From: Rhabditophanes sp. KR3021
Taxonomy: Eukaryota; Nematoda; Chromadorea; Rhabditida; Alloionematidae
NCBI GenBank assembly: GCA_963281155.1
Contig: CAUJLY010000004.1
Coordinates: 1,116,001-1,180,000 of the forward strand
Length of the DNA: 64,000 bases
Reading direction: 5' to 3'
Part shown: in pieces, positions 44,687-57,500 of the stretch
Numbering within the stretch: the stretch's first letter is position 1
Layout of the letters: each line of letters begins with the position of its first letter
Notes under the pieces: model-generated
The model's input: the letters and a program-made list of their open reading frames with translations, nothing else
The model's database searches: none
What the model was told of the DNA's origin: nothing
Program-made: the position numbers and the translations under genes

Positions 44687-47600
44687 TCACTTCTTATAAG
44701 AAGATGATGGAGCAGTGGGTACGCATGTGGTAAAAATAGCTTCTTTTATCCCAGGCTTTTCGAAAAATCTGAGAGCTCCTAGTGATGCTGCTTGTTCTGC
44801 ATCCGGGATTGAGGTAGCTTTGCCTAATCCTATACGCACTTCCTTGAAATACACGGCAACGACGTGATGCAACCGATTATTTTCCTTGACCTGACGAATT
44901 GCTTTGTAGTAAGGAAGCAGGCCTGAGGAGCCTTTCCCTTTAGCGTTGAAATCATTTGCCAGACAAAATTGTTGGAGATTTGTTTTTGAATCCTTCCAAT
45001 TTCCGTCAGTGATGAAGTATTTTAGCCGAGACATGTACATTGCTCGGATAAAAACACGACAGGCGTCAAGGCCTCTGTCAATGAACATTGCTCCTATTAA
45101 AGCTTCTACTAAATCTGCTTTTTCTTTCATTTTGAGTTTTATTTGGGAGACGTCTTCGGTTGGGTAAGTTGGCATTAGAAAATAGGATAAATTTAGATCT
45201 TCGGAAATACATGCTTGGGTTTTATTGGAAACGAGGCAAGTTCGAAGTTGAGAAAGCCGACCTTCATCATATGTAGGTAGGTTTAAATACAAAAATTCCG
45301 TCACTGCCAACTGCAATACTGAATCTCCCAAAAATTCGAGTCTTTGATAATCGCCTTCTGTCAAACTATTATGTTTATTACTAGCTCTGCAGAAAACCTT
45401 TGCTAATAGTCTCAAAGACTTAAAAGTCATTCCTATGTGTTCTTCAAACTTCTTTAAATGTTCAAGGTAGGGATGCTTCTCTGCTAAATGTCTATCGCCT
45501 TTAGGATATTGTTGAAGGAGGGAATGAATTGGCGGTGAATCCCACATTTCTAAGCATTGGGGCGAGTTCTTAAACAAAAGGCGACCTATTATATTCTTGC
45601 AATGCTCCGTTCCACCATCAAGATGAATAGCTCCCATTAAAGCTTCGAATGTATTTGCCATTGCATGCCTAATATCTGATTGATTGCATAAATCTGGGCC
45701 ATGGGCGTATAACATAAAATCATGAAGCCATAACTCCTCTGCCAAATTAGCTAGGTTCTTATTTTGAACTATAGCTGTTCTGAAAGTTGCCATGCCACCC
45801 TCTTTTAAAGTCGGACAAGTCAAATAAAGATGTTGCGTAGTAATTAATTCAACAATCGCATCACCTAAGAATTCGAGTCTCTCGTTGTGGTGAAAAGTCT
45901 GGTCCAATGTCCCCTCGTCTATATTTTTAGACAATGGAGTTGATGTAGACACTTTAGGTTTCTTTGAATATCTATTTCTTCTATACCCTACATTCCTCAG
46001 TGAATTTTTCACATGATCTGAATTAGTCCCTAACTTTTCATACTTTGAAATATGCGATAAAGCTAATTTAAGCAAACGTCGATCCTTAAACTTATACTGC
46101 ATCTTCTCCTGCTCTAATATATCCAACGCATTGTTGAATCTAACATAAGAAACAATTAAGCATGCCAGAGTTCCATGTTCAATTAAATCAGGACCGATTC
46201 CAGTAGACATGAATTCTCTTGCAGACCACCTGACTTCGCGAATTTTTTTCTTAGTTGCTTGATGTCTAATTTCTTTCATTTCCTTTTCTAGCATGTTCAT
46301 TTGAATTTTTATTAATTCGAAGTTGCCTATGTTTTTGTTTGTTTGGAATTCTTTTTTAAGTATACTAAATTGTCTTATTTTGTCCTTGTATTCTTTTAGA
46401 TTAGCTAAACTGTAGTCAGGAACTCTGAAAGTATGATGTGTAACTATCGGAAAGCCATCATGGAAAGGATTTCCAAAGAAATGGCACTCATCTATCATAT
46501 CAGCTCTAATTGCTACTGGTCTTTTATTTAAGTTCACTAAAATCTTGTTTTGAGCAGATGATCGAAAAGACTGAAAATCATTTCTCATTACTCCCAAAGA
46601 ATGAGCCATTTCATCTGTACACAAAACCTTAAAATTATCCACAATATGTTTGATAATAACAGCCATTGGCAACACCTCCTTAGCCCCATCATCGACCATA
46701 ATAAAACGAGGCATAACATGAGCAATCTTACAGCCATGTTCGGTCAAATCCTTCTTGGTTGCTTTTGGAAACCAAGACAAATCATGATATTCCATTATCC
46801 CGTCAAACAAATATTGCCCGAATAAATCTAATTCTCTAACTGTAAACATCGGCATATGCTTGCATTCAACCAAATCATATTCGATGCTCAAATTATCCTC
46901 TGTTTGATGGCTTTCTAAGCATTGATTCAAATTTTCAGGAATCTTTGAGTGGAAAAATATTGAATACCCATCGAATGAATAAATTTCGTTTTCAAACTTT
47001 ATTTCACTTCGACGAGGTTCATATTGGATCAATTTCGATTTGACTCGGAGTATGTAATGGTACAGTTGCTTTTTCCCTTGAACATCCATATTGCATTTAG
47101 GAATCATTTTTTCACCAACATAACAATCATGCCTAATTCCACTATTTTTGTCTTTATTTGCACAGTAACAGAGTGATCCGGTATTCTTTTGCCCAGTTTC
47201 ATTGAAAGCTATTTCACTACTTAAAGCAGCTGGGTGAAACCTTTTTCTTGAGACTTCTCTTAACGCGATTTCATCTCTTTTTGTGGAAGTATTCTTTTTC
47301 TTGGACTTTTTTGGTCTGCCGGAACTTTCATCGTGTGAATCATCTGAGTCGGAAGGATCACATTCGCAACTGTTGTTTTCGATGCTTTCTGGAAGGTCTT
47401 GTGGTAGATTATCTCTGGCATCGAAAATAACTCGAAGCACTTTAGAATTGAAGTCCTCTAATAATTGCAAATGATCACCAGTCGAAATATAAGTCCCATC
47501 TTCGCCTTTAGCATAGTAAGTTCGGTGGCGTAGGTGCTTATATTTTGTTGGGTCCTTTTCCATCACCGGCGGAGCATCGCAAGCATGGTCAATTGTCCTC

Positions 47601-47902
47601 AACCTGAGAGTTTGGTTTATATCTCTGTCATCTATTGTTAATAAGTGACCTAGATTTAAAGTATAACAAGAAGTTCACAACTCAAACTTACATTCTTCGA
47701 AATTGGTGACTTCTACGTTGTCCAGCACTGATTCTGGTTTAGCCGAATTATTCGTATTTTCTTCAGGATCATCTGTTCTAGCTTTCTTAACAGGTCTTTC
47801 CCGGGAACTTTCTGTACGTTTTCTTTTTCTTAATTCTTCTTCAGAATCCCAAGACTCTTCACTGGAACTGTGTGATTCTGACGAGGAATCGTGGAAAGCC
47901 AT
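44687..47902 (-). CDS. drsh-1: Drosha, nuclear RNase III of the microRNA pathway
   Basis: Exons 47692-47902 and 44687-47649 (intron 47650-47691, 42 bp, phase 1); 1,057 residues. Short Ser/Glu/Arg-rich N-terminus; central domain with zinc-type cysteine clusters (SLCYCANKDKN, HDCYVGEKMIPKCNM); first RNase III domain with NERLEFLGDAIVEL near residue 660 and NTFEALMGAIHLDG; second with YQRLEFLGDSVLQLAV near 840 and ADLVEALIGAMFID; dsRNA-binding domain near 960-1040 (LQQFCLANDF ... SLGALRFFEK). The acidic metal ligands of both catalytic centres are in place. Drosha with Pasha/DGCR8 crops primary microRNAs in the nucleus. It lacks most of the long Pro-rich N-terminus of vertebrate Drosha. Confidence 0.95.
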
Positions 47903-48199
47903 TATAGGTAATTGATAATCTAATAATATTACTTGTGTCGAAATAGATTGCTTCTTGTTACATTTAATGGTTATATAAAAGATATAGATGCTGAACTGTT
48001 AACGAATACACGTCTTACCAAAAAACTTCGATGTAAGAATATAAGATGCCTAAAATGGATTTATGCATCTAATCTATGATTCTAGATAAAAACAATAAAA
48101 TAAAAATAAAAAACAAGTTTCTGATTAGTCATGCATGTTTAAATAAATCAAAAAATAACGAATCGGTTAATATTTGTGAGAATGCAGTATATACGAACC

Positions 48200-48442
48200 T
48201 TTGACGCACAAAACTCTAACCCAGTCGGTATGTAAAACCAGCCACCTTACAACCTTCCTTTCACCCTACAAATTTAGGAAAGGGATGATTGCTTTATCCA
48301 TTCTCTAAACAAATTTTAACCCGAGTTCGGTTAGAAGGCACTAATGCTTAGCCTGTTGGAAGTTTTTTTCAACTAGCGGTAGTCTTCGCTCGGGTCAAAG
48401 ATTTCAAGATGATAACGGCACGATCTGATTCCTACTTTTTTT
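48200..48442 (+). ncRNA. Candidate structured non-coding RNA with Pol III-like terminator
   Basis: This intergenic stretch is visibly richer in G+C than its surroundings and has no open frame. It contains the complementary pair acccgag (48319-48325) and ctcgggt (48389-48395), an inner hairpin gttgga/ttcaac around a T-rich loop (48355-48372), and aggc/gcct (48337-48340, 48350-48353). It ends with a C/D-like pair (atgataac at 48409, tctgatt at 48424) and a run of seven T at 48436-48442, as in RNA polymerase III terminators. I could not match it to a known RNA. Strand and 5' end are guesses. Confidence 0.4.
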
Positions 48443-48474
48443 AAAACACAACTGTAAACAATAATTTATTTATT

Positions 48475-49860
48475 TTACGCGTCAACCAAGACTTGGTCAT
48501 ATAAAGAAGGAACAATTGTTTCTGAGCCATACTTCATCCTAATCCAACGATAAAGAGAAGCATCAAACATTTTCCAAAAAGCCGCCTCATTCATAAACAT
48601 CCTATTTGACATCAAGCAAATTCCTCCCAATTCAATAGCTCTTTCCTCGACCATCTGCAAACAATTCTTCAAACTCGCATTAAACGTCTTCTTAGAAATA
48701 GTTTGTCTTATTTTGATATACACATGGAATAAATTTCTCCCTTTTTGTTGTCGGAAAATGCCTGGCAATGAAGGTACATTGACTAAGGTCAAATAAACTG
48801 GGGTGACTTTCCAGCTACTCAATACAGTTGCGATTTCATTATAATTTTCCAAAGGAACCAGGTAATCATTATCAATTGTAATGAATCTGTATAACGTTTC
48901 CTTAGCTGTTCCTGAATATATATGCTTTAACGAATACTGGTCTTTGTATCTGTCTAGGTAAACTTGATAATCCATGTAATATTCTTCCTCTTGTTCTGTC
49001 TTTGATATTAACTTGGTGAAGGTATTCCAGTTGGTGAAAGGTGTGAGAGCAGCAGGTTTGGTTCTGGCGAATTCACCAAATACTAACAGGCCTTTTCCAT
49101 TTTCACAAAAGATTGTATCCATGAAGGTTAAGTGTTTGTATGTTTCTGCTAAAGCTAACATTTCTTCGCTGATATTTGCTAATTTGACAGGATGAACAGT
49201 CAAAAGAACAAATTGACTTTGTTCAATTAATCTGATGGTAACCGAAAGTAAGGAACCAATAGATTGTTTCGACATAGGGATTCCATAAAACATTGCATTA
49301 TTATTTCCCTTTGCTCCATCTTTTGTCTTTTTTGCAGAAATTACTTTGCCACTAGCCGTTAATACTTCATAGTTCGTGATGATATGGTGAAATAAACCAT
49401 ACTTCTTAGAACTTGATGAAACAGATCCATTCTGAATCATCTCAGCAACGGTAACATCTAAATTATTAGGAGCGCAAGGCAACGTCAACTTCAACTTTGA
49501 TATAATCGCCAAAATACACCTAGCAGTGACGTAAGGCTCAACAGTAATACTTTTGTTAATCTCGTCAACTTCTAAAATACCATTCATTGACAACTTTGTC
49601 GGCAGCGTAATCTTGTCTACTTTGTTATCAATTTGCTGAATAAACTAAATAGTATCACTTTAAGTCGCATTTTAATCTAAACTTACCTGATTCTTAAGAA
49701 TTTTGACTTTGTTATCGTGGTATTTAGAAAAATATTTGATATTAAACAAAAATTGTTGCCTTGCCAGAAGATACCAATGTCGCCATATCTCGCAAAGCCA
49801 TATCAATGGTTGAAACCATGTTAAAAGAATAAATATCGGAACATCCGTAACACTCAACAT
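48475..49860 (-). CDS. DHCR24-like FAD-dependent oxidoreductase (delta24-sterol reductase family)
   Basis: Exons 49687-49860 and 48475-49635 (intron 49636-49686, phase 0); 444 residues against about 516 in vertebrates. An N-terminal membrane anchor (PIFILLTWFQPLIWLCEIW) is followed by the FAD-binding fold with ILEVDEINKSITVEPYVT and the SSSSKKYGLFHHIITNYEVL block typical of DHCR24/diminuto, then DRYKDQYSLKHIY and the C-terminal WIRMKYG region. DHCR24 reduces the C24 double bond of sterols in the ER; nematodes do not make sterols and use relatives to modify dietary ones. The segment that normally carries the first FAD-diphosphate contact (TARPGW-like) is missing. ttcag stands two bases before the ATG, as for trans-splicing. 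Confidence 0.8.
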
Positions 49861-51068
49861 ACCTGAATATATAAATAAAAAGATGTTAAAAGTTTACCAA
49901 GAAAGGTGTTTGTTTGATAAAATCAAAGGTGGTAAGTATATTTTTGTTGTTGAACACAAAATGAAGCTGACATCTTTTTTTGTTAATAATAATACCTTCT
50001 TCTTATTTTGTTGATTCAGCAAAACTACGAAATACAACGACAATACTTTGGAGTATGTTGTAATTGATGGGATGATAATGATGTTGCCGGTGTATCAGAG
50101 AGGTTATTAAAGTGATAAGGTCATTGCGTTAAAATAATTTGTTGTTCGGTGGTCGGGAAGGTTAGGTGTCTTAATGTGTTCAATAAATGATTGGTGGAAA
50201 GTGATATTGAATGGATTCATGTTTATTTTATGGCTTTTTAATTAATTCAAGTGTTTGGATGGTTAGTGATTGCTACTGGATGACGGTGATAATCGCGTCC
50301 CACATCATAGCTGCTTGAACATACTTGAGTGAAATACGATTCACAAAGCTGTCTTCAATGTAGATTTTCATCAACTCTTATGGGGTTGAAAACCGTCTTC
50401 GCTAGTTTGGATGTATCTTAATGAAAAATTCCCTTCTTATAAACGTGATAAATTTGAATACTGATAAGAAAATAAATTTTACCAATCATTTAAAAAAGTT
50501 GTTGTAAACAATTTATTTGTAGCCAAAATTGATACTTAAAAAGGTAATTGATACAAAGAATTTATTTGACAATGATAAGCATCATTTATTAAATCAAAAG
50601 AACGAGCCATTACAACAACTACATTTCAACCACAAAAATGCATTAAAAGTACATCTGAATCAGTTCTGATCTTTTTATTTCATTCACTTAAAAGGAAAAC
50701 ATGGTGCACGATTAAAAATAAAGAGTTTATAATTAAAAATGATAATATTTAAATCTTCCTCAGCTTTCTTCCTTTGGTGTACGATGGTGGTTCAAAATTA
50801 TTAGTTCCAATCACTCTTTTCCTTTCCTCCACAACAGACGGCGATTTATCATCCGTATGCCCAACCACATTTAATAACACTATTACATCAATAGCGTGTT
50901 CGCAAAACAATTTATGACATCTTATAGAATGTTTCGGGACTATAAGATGAAGTTAAACATCTTACTTGAAGATAAAATAGAATAAATGCATTTAAATAAA
51001 TTTATTATGACAATATTATTAGCGATAAAATAATTTGGTTATTAGACTTTTTTAAATAAATATCAAAG
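49861..51068. other. Intergenic region with two orphan coding-like frames on the minus strand
   Basis: Two minus-strand stretches look protein-coding: about 50277-50373 (MKIYIEDSFVNRI, then LKYVQAAMMWDAIITVIQ, stop) and about 50752-50930 (IRCHKLFCEHAIDVIVLLN, SPSVVEERKRVIG, PPSYTKGRKLRKI, stop). Neither connects to a recognisable upstream exon and I cannot identify them. They may be terminal exons of a small unrecognised gene or remnants. Confidence 0.3.
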
Positions 51069-52334
51069 CTAGGTGTTAAATGTAATTGCTTCTGTTTTGA
51101 AATCCTCTCTTCGGACTATTTCACAAAATTTCTCCATATCGGCATCTTCTAAAGTTAAGTAACTAAGGTCATAATGAGTTCTATTATCCTCAAATTTGAA
51201 AGTCATTACTAAGTAAGGGATGTTTTTGGTGCTTTTCCTCATCTTGATGTAGACTCCAAATGATGCTTTCATAAATTCCTCACTAACGTAGTAAATTTCG
51301 CCATCTTTCCTTATTTCATACTTGTATCGTGTGCTATTCTCGTTAACGATTCTTTTGATATCTAGTTCACATGTGTTTTGATTTTGCGGCGCTCTTGGAT
51401 CTGCTCTTGATACCAAAAACAAGTGACAGGAACAACTAAATATAATTTCTTCCCTAGGTTTGATGGGTTGTAAATCTTCAGTGTAGATTGAGGAACCTGT
51501 TGTTGAAGGAGGAATTGGATATGGCAATGAAGCAATGCTTGATGCATGCTGCTTTGATAGTATTTCCTCTGTGTAGATAAATGACCCGTTATCAGTATTT
51601 GCATAAACGGTGTTTTCTAAATTGATATTTCTTTTCCTTTCTCCTACTGCAATTTCGCGCGAAACGTTCCAGTGATTTTTGATCTCATTTTCCTCCCAAA
51701 CTTCTTTCTTTGCTTGTTCCACTTCAAATTTTACCATATACGCCTTGTAGCATGCTTTAATCTCAGCAGTATAGTCTATTTTATGATCGAATCCAGGTTT
51801 AGTGTTTACATCATCTTCAAATGTCCGATCGCTCTTAATTGATGCCGTTGAATTAGCAGACGATTTGGTTCTTTCCAATTCCTTATATTTCTTGCCGATC
51901 AAATCTGTGTCAGCTTGAAGGCTTTGATTAGCTTGGATCAACTTTGCGTATAATTCTTCGCAAATTAATTTGCGCTCTCTAAGAGTACTATTGGCAACAT
52001 CCCGTTTCTTCTTAGCCACAACATTCTGGCTTATTGCATGTTGCATCAGCTGTTTGCCATCTCTCACAATATTACAGGCCTTCTCCATCAGTTTGTGACC
52101 GTCGTCAATCATTTTCATAGCTTCCTCCATCAAATTATCATTTTCATCGATCAACAGTTGCTCAGTTTGACATATTTTCTCGCTTTCTTCCAACTCTTTC
52201 TTAGCGTTTTTGTGCTCATTGATGATGTAGTTGATGTCGTCGTCAAATTGGCCGTCCTCAAACGCCATCTAAATAATTGAAACAATTATTACAACTACAT
52301 GGATACCTAAACTTACGCTGTCACAGTCGCTCAT
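51069..52334 (-). CDS. Coiled-coil protein of unknown function
   Basis: Exon 1 (52317-52334) encodes only MSDCDS; exon 2 is 51069-52268, intron 52269-52316 of 48 bp. Total 405 residues. Residues about 15-140 form a charged coiled coil (KNAKKELEESEKICQTE, MEEAMKMIDDGHKLMEKA). A Ser/Thr/Tyr-rich linker with two similar SFIYTEE and SSIYTED motifs follows, and the last 130 residues look like a globular beta-rich domain (IFSCSCHLFLVSR, RYKYEIRKDGEIYYVSEE, VYIKMRKSTKNIPYLVMTF). No signal peptide or membrane helix. No family recognised. The CSL-like gene ends 224 bp upstream on the same strand. Confidence 0.7.
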
Positions 52335-52558
52335 TTCAAAAAGATATAAAGAAAAGTCCCACCTTAAAAAGTCTTAACTAAAATCGGAGGTTCACTTTCT
52401 CCAAAACACTTCTAGACAAAAATTCTTTTTAGGATAAAAAGTAAGGCAAAATTTATGTACGAAGTAAGACGTAGTTTGGTAAAAGTATTTATTCAAAAAT
52501 AGTTCATATTAAAAGGCATAAAATTAGGATTAATATACAAAAAAATAAGGAAGATATT

Positions 52559-54034
52559 TTACATTTCCAAAATAAAATCAGATGGATAAATTACTCCGTC
52601 GTCCCTTGAAATGTAGACGCATCTATCCTTTTCCCTAGCGCGGAAGGCAGCATGGTTGAATTCCTTTTCGGTAAGAGTCGCAGTAATAAGTTGGTTTGAT
52701 TTGTGCATGGTTTCCACTCTGAAATCTCCGAACCAAAAAGTTAAATTGGGGCTAAAGTTTTCTCCCGTAATTTCTAATCTAAATGATGGACCCGCTCCAA
52801 CTTTAATAATATCTTTAATTCTCGGAAGAGGTGTAACACCAAGTGCAGGGACATCGCGAGAACAATAAAAAGTTGACTTGTTGTCAATAACTGTAACAAT
52901 TTGAAATATGTTGAAAATGCCAACCTTTAGTGTCCCATCCTCTTGTGGAATAGCATTAGAGATATTAACCAAATTGCTTTCCAAACTCAAGAATTTAGTT
53001 CGATCGGAAGTTAGTTGAAAGCATACTTTATGCATCTGGCAAATTGGCTCAAGTCGATCCGCCAAACAGGCATCGTCCACGATGTTTTTCCCAGCTTTTA
53101 AGATCTTGACTTCTGGAAGACTAACACCGCTTTCACTTGCTACGATTTTGACTATGTCCCCATAGTGCAAAATACCTTCCTTGTATTGAAACTTGCTTGG
53201 ATCAACATCCACGTACTCTTCGTCAACCAAGTAAATCTCTAAGCAACCCCATTTTTCAGTGGATGCCACAAAATCACCTCCAACAAAATCAACATACTTG
53301 CACTGACTCATCATTGTTCTCATCCTTGAAAAGAGGGCAATATCAAAGCCACTCTTGATATTTACAAATTGACACTGCTTGCTCAAACGACAAACTTTCT
53401 TGGATGGCTTACTTATAACATTCAATACACCGCTTTTGAAAGACCCGATGAACTGCCCACAGCAAAAGCGCATATCCGCAGCAACTTGAGTTCTTCTACA
53501 TTTGGAAGCATCGGTAATGAATAAATGCTTCAATATGCCGATCTTTGTAGGTCCTCCAAAGATGATCCGGAATACAGGCCCTTGTTTGTTTTGAGCAAAG
53601 TAAGCTACTCCAGTGAATTCAGTCGCTTCTTGGTAGTAGGTTTCTTCAACAGATTTAAGAAATTCGTTATTTTGATTGTTGTCACCTCCTGCATAAATGA
53701 TGTTTCCTCTTCGAAGTTGCGAAGCGAATTTGGCAGCAAAGTTTGTCCAGCCTTCATCATTTAGTAATTCAATCGTAGGTGGTGGACAGAGGAATCTTTT
53801 TTCATTCTGGTAACTTTTTTGTGCAACAAGCATTGAACGAACACTGATTATGCACTCGAGGTGTTCTCTTGACTCAATGAAGTCCTTTATCTCATCACTT
53901 GTAACATTGATGGTGGGTTTAACATCTTCGATCGGTACGGAGTCCGATAAAAGTTCCAACTGAAATAATTAAATAACGACTTTCCTAATATTGTAACAAC
54001 TTACCAATTCACCAGAATAATACAAATCATTCAT
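52559..54034 (-). CDS. Divergent CSL-type transcription factor (RBPJ/Su(H)/LAG-1 family)
   Basis: Exons 54005-54034 and 52559-53959 (intron 53960-54004, phase 0); 476 residues. The N-terminal Rel-like domain keeps the DNA-binding motif MLVAQKSYQNEKRFLCPPP. The beta-trefoil is marked by VLNVISKPSKKVCRL, GFDIALFSRMRT and WGCLEIYLVD, and the C-terminal Rel-like domain by LEITGENFSPNLTFWFGDF and SRDDGVIYPSDF. CSL proteins bind the GTGGGAA-type element and switch from repressor to activator when the Notch intracellular domain binds. Contacts to DNA look conserved while the rest is strongly diverged and the protein has no long N-terminal extension, so it may be a fast-evolving paralog of lag-1, not the orthologue. 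Confidence 0.85.
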
Positions 54035-54538
54035 TCTTTCCTTTCACTTGTCGTAATGTAAATAATTTGGAAATGGCTTTGTTCGTATGTCTCCTAGAAA
54101 ATCTTTGTAAGAGAAATTCTTTGATAAGATGCGTACTTAAGAGAATTTTTAAAAAGCAATAAAACTTTGTTCAAGTAATATAAATTATATATTTTTAGAT
54201 TGGTGCAACATTTGATCTCGAATAGCAATTCAAAGGTTTGTTAAACAATGAAAAGTTTTTGATTCATTACAAACTTTAACTAACCTCTTTTGGTTAATTC
54301 ATTAACATATCATTTTCTAATTAAATATTAATAATCACTATTTTCCATTTTATATTTAATATTTCCTTTCAATAACAACTAAATAATAAAGTTTTAACTC
54401 AAAGAATAAACGTTTGTCAAAAAACATGATGACGTGTCTTTAACTTTCCCTTTACATGCATACTTATTATGAGAAAACATTTGATTTGTTCATTCTAGTC
54501 AAATATTTATTGCATTATTTATAGTATAAGTATTCACA
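54035..54538. other. Divergent promoter region between the CSL-like and rhomboid genes
   Basis: About 500 bp, strongly AT-rich. No frame or structure recognised. Confidence 0.4.
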
Positions 54539-57500
54539 ATGACTCAAAGACAAAACACCCGTAATAGAACAACTCAAATGGGTGTCTTATTATTGGCACA
54601 ACAATTATTTGCAGCTGGACCTATCCCACCTATTACTTTTGCCTTTATAATGGCACAAATTGGAATTTATACTGGTTTTATACCACCCTTGGATCCATTT
54701 TTTACTAGTAAGTTAATTAAATCAAATAACTTAGTAATCACCTCCAGGAGATTTTTGTTTGCTACCAAGAGCAATCATCAAAAACAAACAATGGTATAGA
54801 CTCTTGATACCAGTATTCATGCATGCCGACGATTGGCATCTATATTACAACATGATTTCATTGCTCTATAAAGGAAAGACATTAGAAAGACACTTAGGAA
54901 GTTCTAAATTCGTGTCTATTATTTTGGCACTTGTCATATTGACACCTCTCATACATCTCATAATTGCCGTTGGTCTTGACAAATTGATGGCAATGCCACG
55001 ATTTCTAAACGAATGCACAGTCGGCTTTTCAGGTAAGTACATTTCAAAGCCTGAGATAATCTAAAAATTTTACCAAAATTAAATAAAAGCCATAAAACAC
55101 TTATGACCACCCTTAAATTACCACTTAGACTTATCATTCTAAATGTACATTTATGCAAAAACCCATTGTTGCATACAATATTGTCTTTAAAACAATAACA
55201 CCACCATCTTTGCTCCCATCGATGAAGCTTATCCCTCTCGCTAATTACAACTTCAATTGTAAAGCCAACCACAAAATCATTTATTAAAAAGGGTTCTTTT
55301 CAATCATGCAAATCCACTTCTTACCTCATTTGTTTAATCTAAACAATAGAAGAGAAATGTCGAAGGGAGTAGTACTTGGCAGCTGTCGCCAAACGGTATT
55401 ATATTAATCATAAGAAGTCTTTTAATTTAATTTTTTTACGTTTAATACACCTATTTAAATAAATGTTCTAATATATAAATGCATTGGAAGGAAAGATAAT
55501 TATCTCCTTTAATTTATTGTTATTGTTGATTAGCTAGTTTAATTTATGGTCCATTTTGTTGTCTAAGATACTGTTTCATTAGATGCATTAATCTTTGCCA
55601 CATTAGCAAAATTGGATCCTTCCAAATGATTCATTTAAAGTTAATTTATTCAAATTTATGTCCTAATCCCAAAACAAAGTAATAGACGTTGTTGTGATTT
55701 TGTCATTAAACTTATACCCACCAAAATACATTTTAATACTCAAGTACTAAGTAGAAAAAGTTTTGAACACATATGTTGTAAGTGATTATTGATGGCGCCA
55801 CAAAACATGTACTTCTTTCGTCCTTTATAATTCGAACATTTTTATATAATACATAGTTAAGTTTGGTGATGGCCATTACCCCACAGGTCATTATTTATTT
55901 GTTTTAAAGTTACTGCATTCAAATTTAATGTACATCATCTTATTAGAGGGATACATTTATATTTCCTCAAGATACTTAATTATATAGTAGCTAGTTTGTC
56001 ATTGGACTTGCCATCTTTTTATTAGTACCTGATTAATTGTCATATACATAATACGTCCATCTTTTTTGTTAATTCTCATTTTTTGATCAAATAAAATTAA
56101 ATGTAATGGCGATGTCATTGTGCAGCTAAAACAAATAAATAATAACTTATTCATATCATTTTTGCATCTCATCTACATAATGTAACAATTTTTCACACTT
56201 CATTTTTAAAGTAACAATATAACTTGACTCTTTTCTTTATCTTCTATTACCTTTAAACAGTTTATATCACATTACCTCCTCATAATCCTTCAAAATTAAG
56301 TAATAGTAATTCTTTCAAATTTATACACTTATATCCTTGAAACTTTACCTTTTATTTTTTTGTTCAATTTGTGTACCAGTTGTATTTATTTAAACAATAT
56401 AAAGCAAATAAATTCTTGCATATAATCTTCCTTTAACAAGAAGTGTATATGCTTTTTCTTCTTCTCCACAATACCACCAACAATTTTTTGATGTTGTCTC
56501 CTCATATTAAACATTCTCAAACAAAAAGTCTTTTGTTTATTTTAATAATATCCGGAAACAACTATACTAGTACATATCTTTAATAATTCCTTTTACTTAA
56601 ATATTATAAGCTCATGGTTTCAAATTTGGCCAACTACAAAGATAGTTCCTATTGTAAGTGATTAAAAACTTTAACCACAAAGGAAACATCCAATTTGTTT
56701 TTATTAGTTGCACCCCGAACTTATTTTAAAAGTTTGATAAGTTCTTATTTGTGAGACCACTACAACAAGTTGACAATTAAGTTTGAGGCATCTGTCAAAT
56801 ATTGTATAATATTATTTTTATTATGTAAGTGTAAGCATTGAAAGAATATTTTAAATTGTGCATATATTTTAATATCAATCGTATACAATTATATTTTGTG
56901 GTTACATGAATTATTAAAATTTATTGTTTGTGATGGTCCTTAATAATTGACAAAGGTATGTCTATTCGGAGTTTTTGATTCTTTTGTTATTTAGATTATA
57001 TTTGTTGTATAGAAAGGACAATACCAACTTATTACATAAAGAGTATTGCTTTGATCAGATTGCTAACGATATACCCCGAACCCAATCATTTCTTACCACA
57101 TATAAAATTTGTTGTCACCTTCTAAAGCCATTTGTAGGGAAATGTTTAATAATTATTTAGAGGTATTAAAATGTCTTTAACGACATGTTGACTTTTGAGA
57201 TAGTTAAGAAGGCTATATTATTATTACCAAAAAGGTTTGAGGATTCTCAAAATATATTTAATGACATTTCATATATTTTGTATTATAAAATACCTAAATG
57301 TATATGAGATGTCAATTTATGACCATTTCTTTCCCAGATTACCATCCTTATTAAATTACACGAAATTCATTTATGGTTATTTTAGGACTTATTTAACAAT
57401 CCATAAATAAACATTATCATTTCCATAAATCAAAAATTTAGCTCACCATCACATATTTTTACCTCATATTCACATACTTACTATTTTTTACTATTTCGTC

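Noticed and set aside
48200..48442. U4 or U3 RNA identity for the candidate structured RNA
   Set aside because: Some words recall U4 (gctagttgaaaa on the reverse strand) and U3 (box C/D spacing), but the diagnostic 5' stem, Sm site or box A order could not be laid out.
56975..57160. Frame with CFDQIANDIPRTQSF, resembling the DIPRT part of a TBC Rab-GAP domain
   Set aside because: Only this short motif fits; the arginine and glutamine fingers and the rest of the domain are absent, so chance or fossil cannot be told apart.
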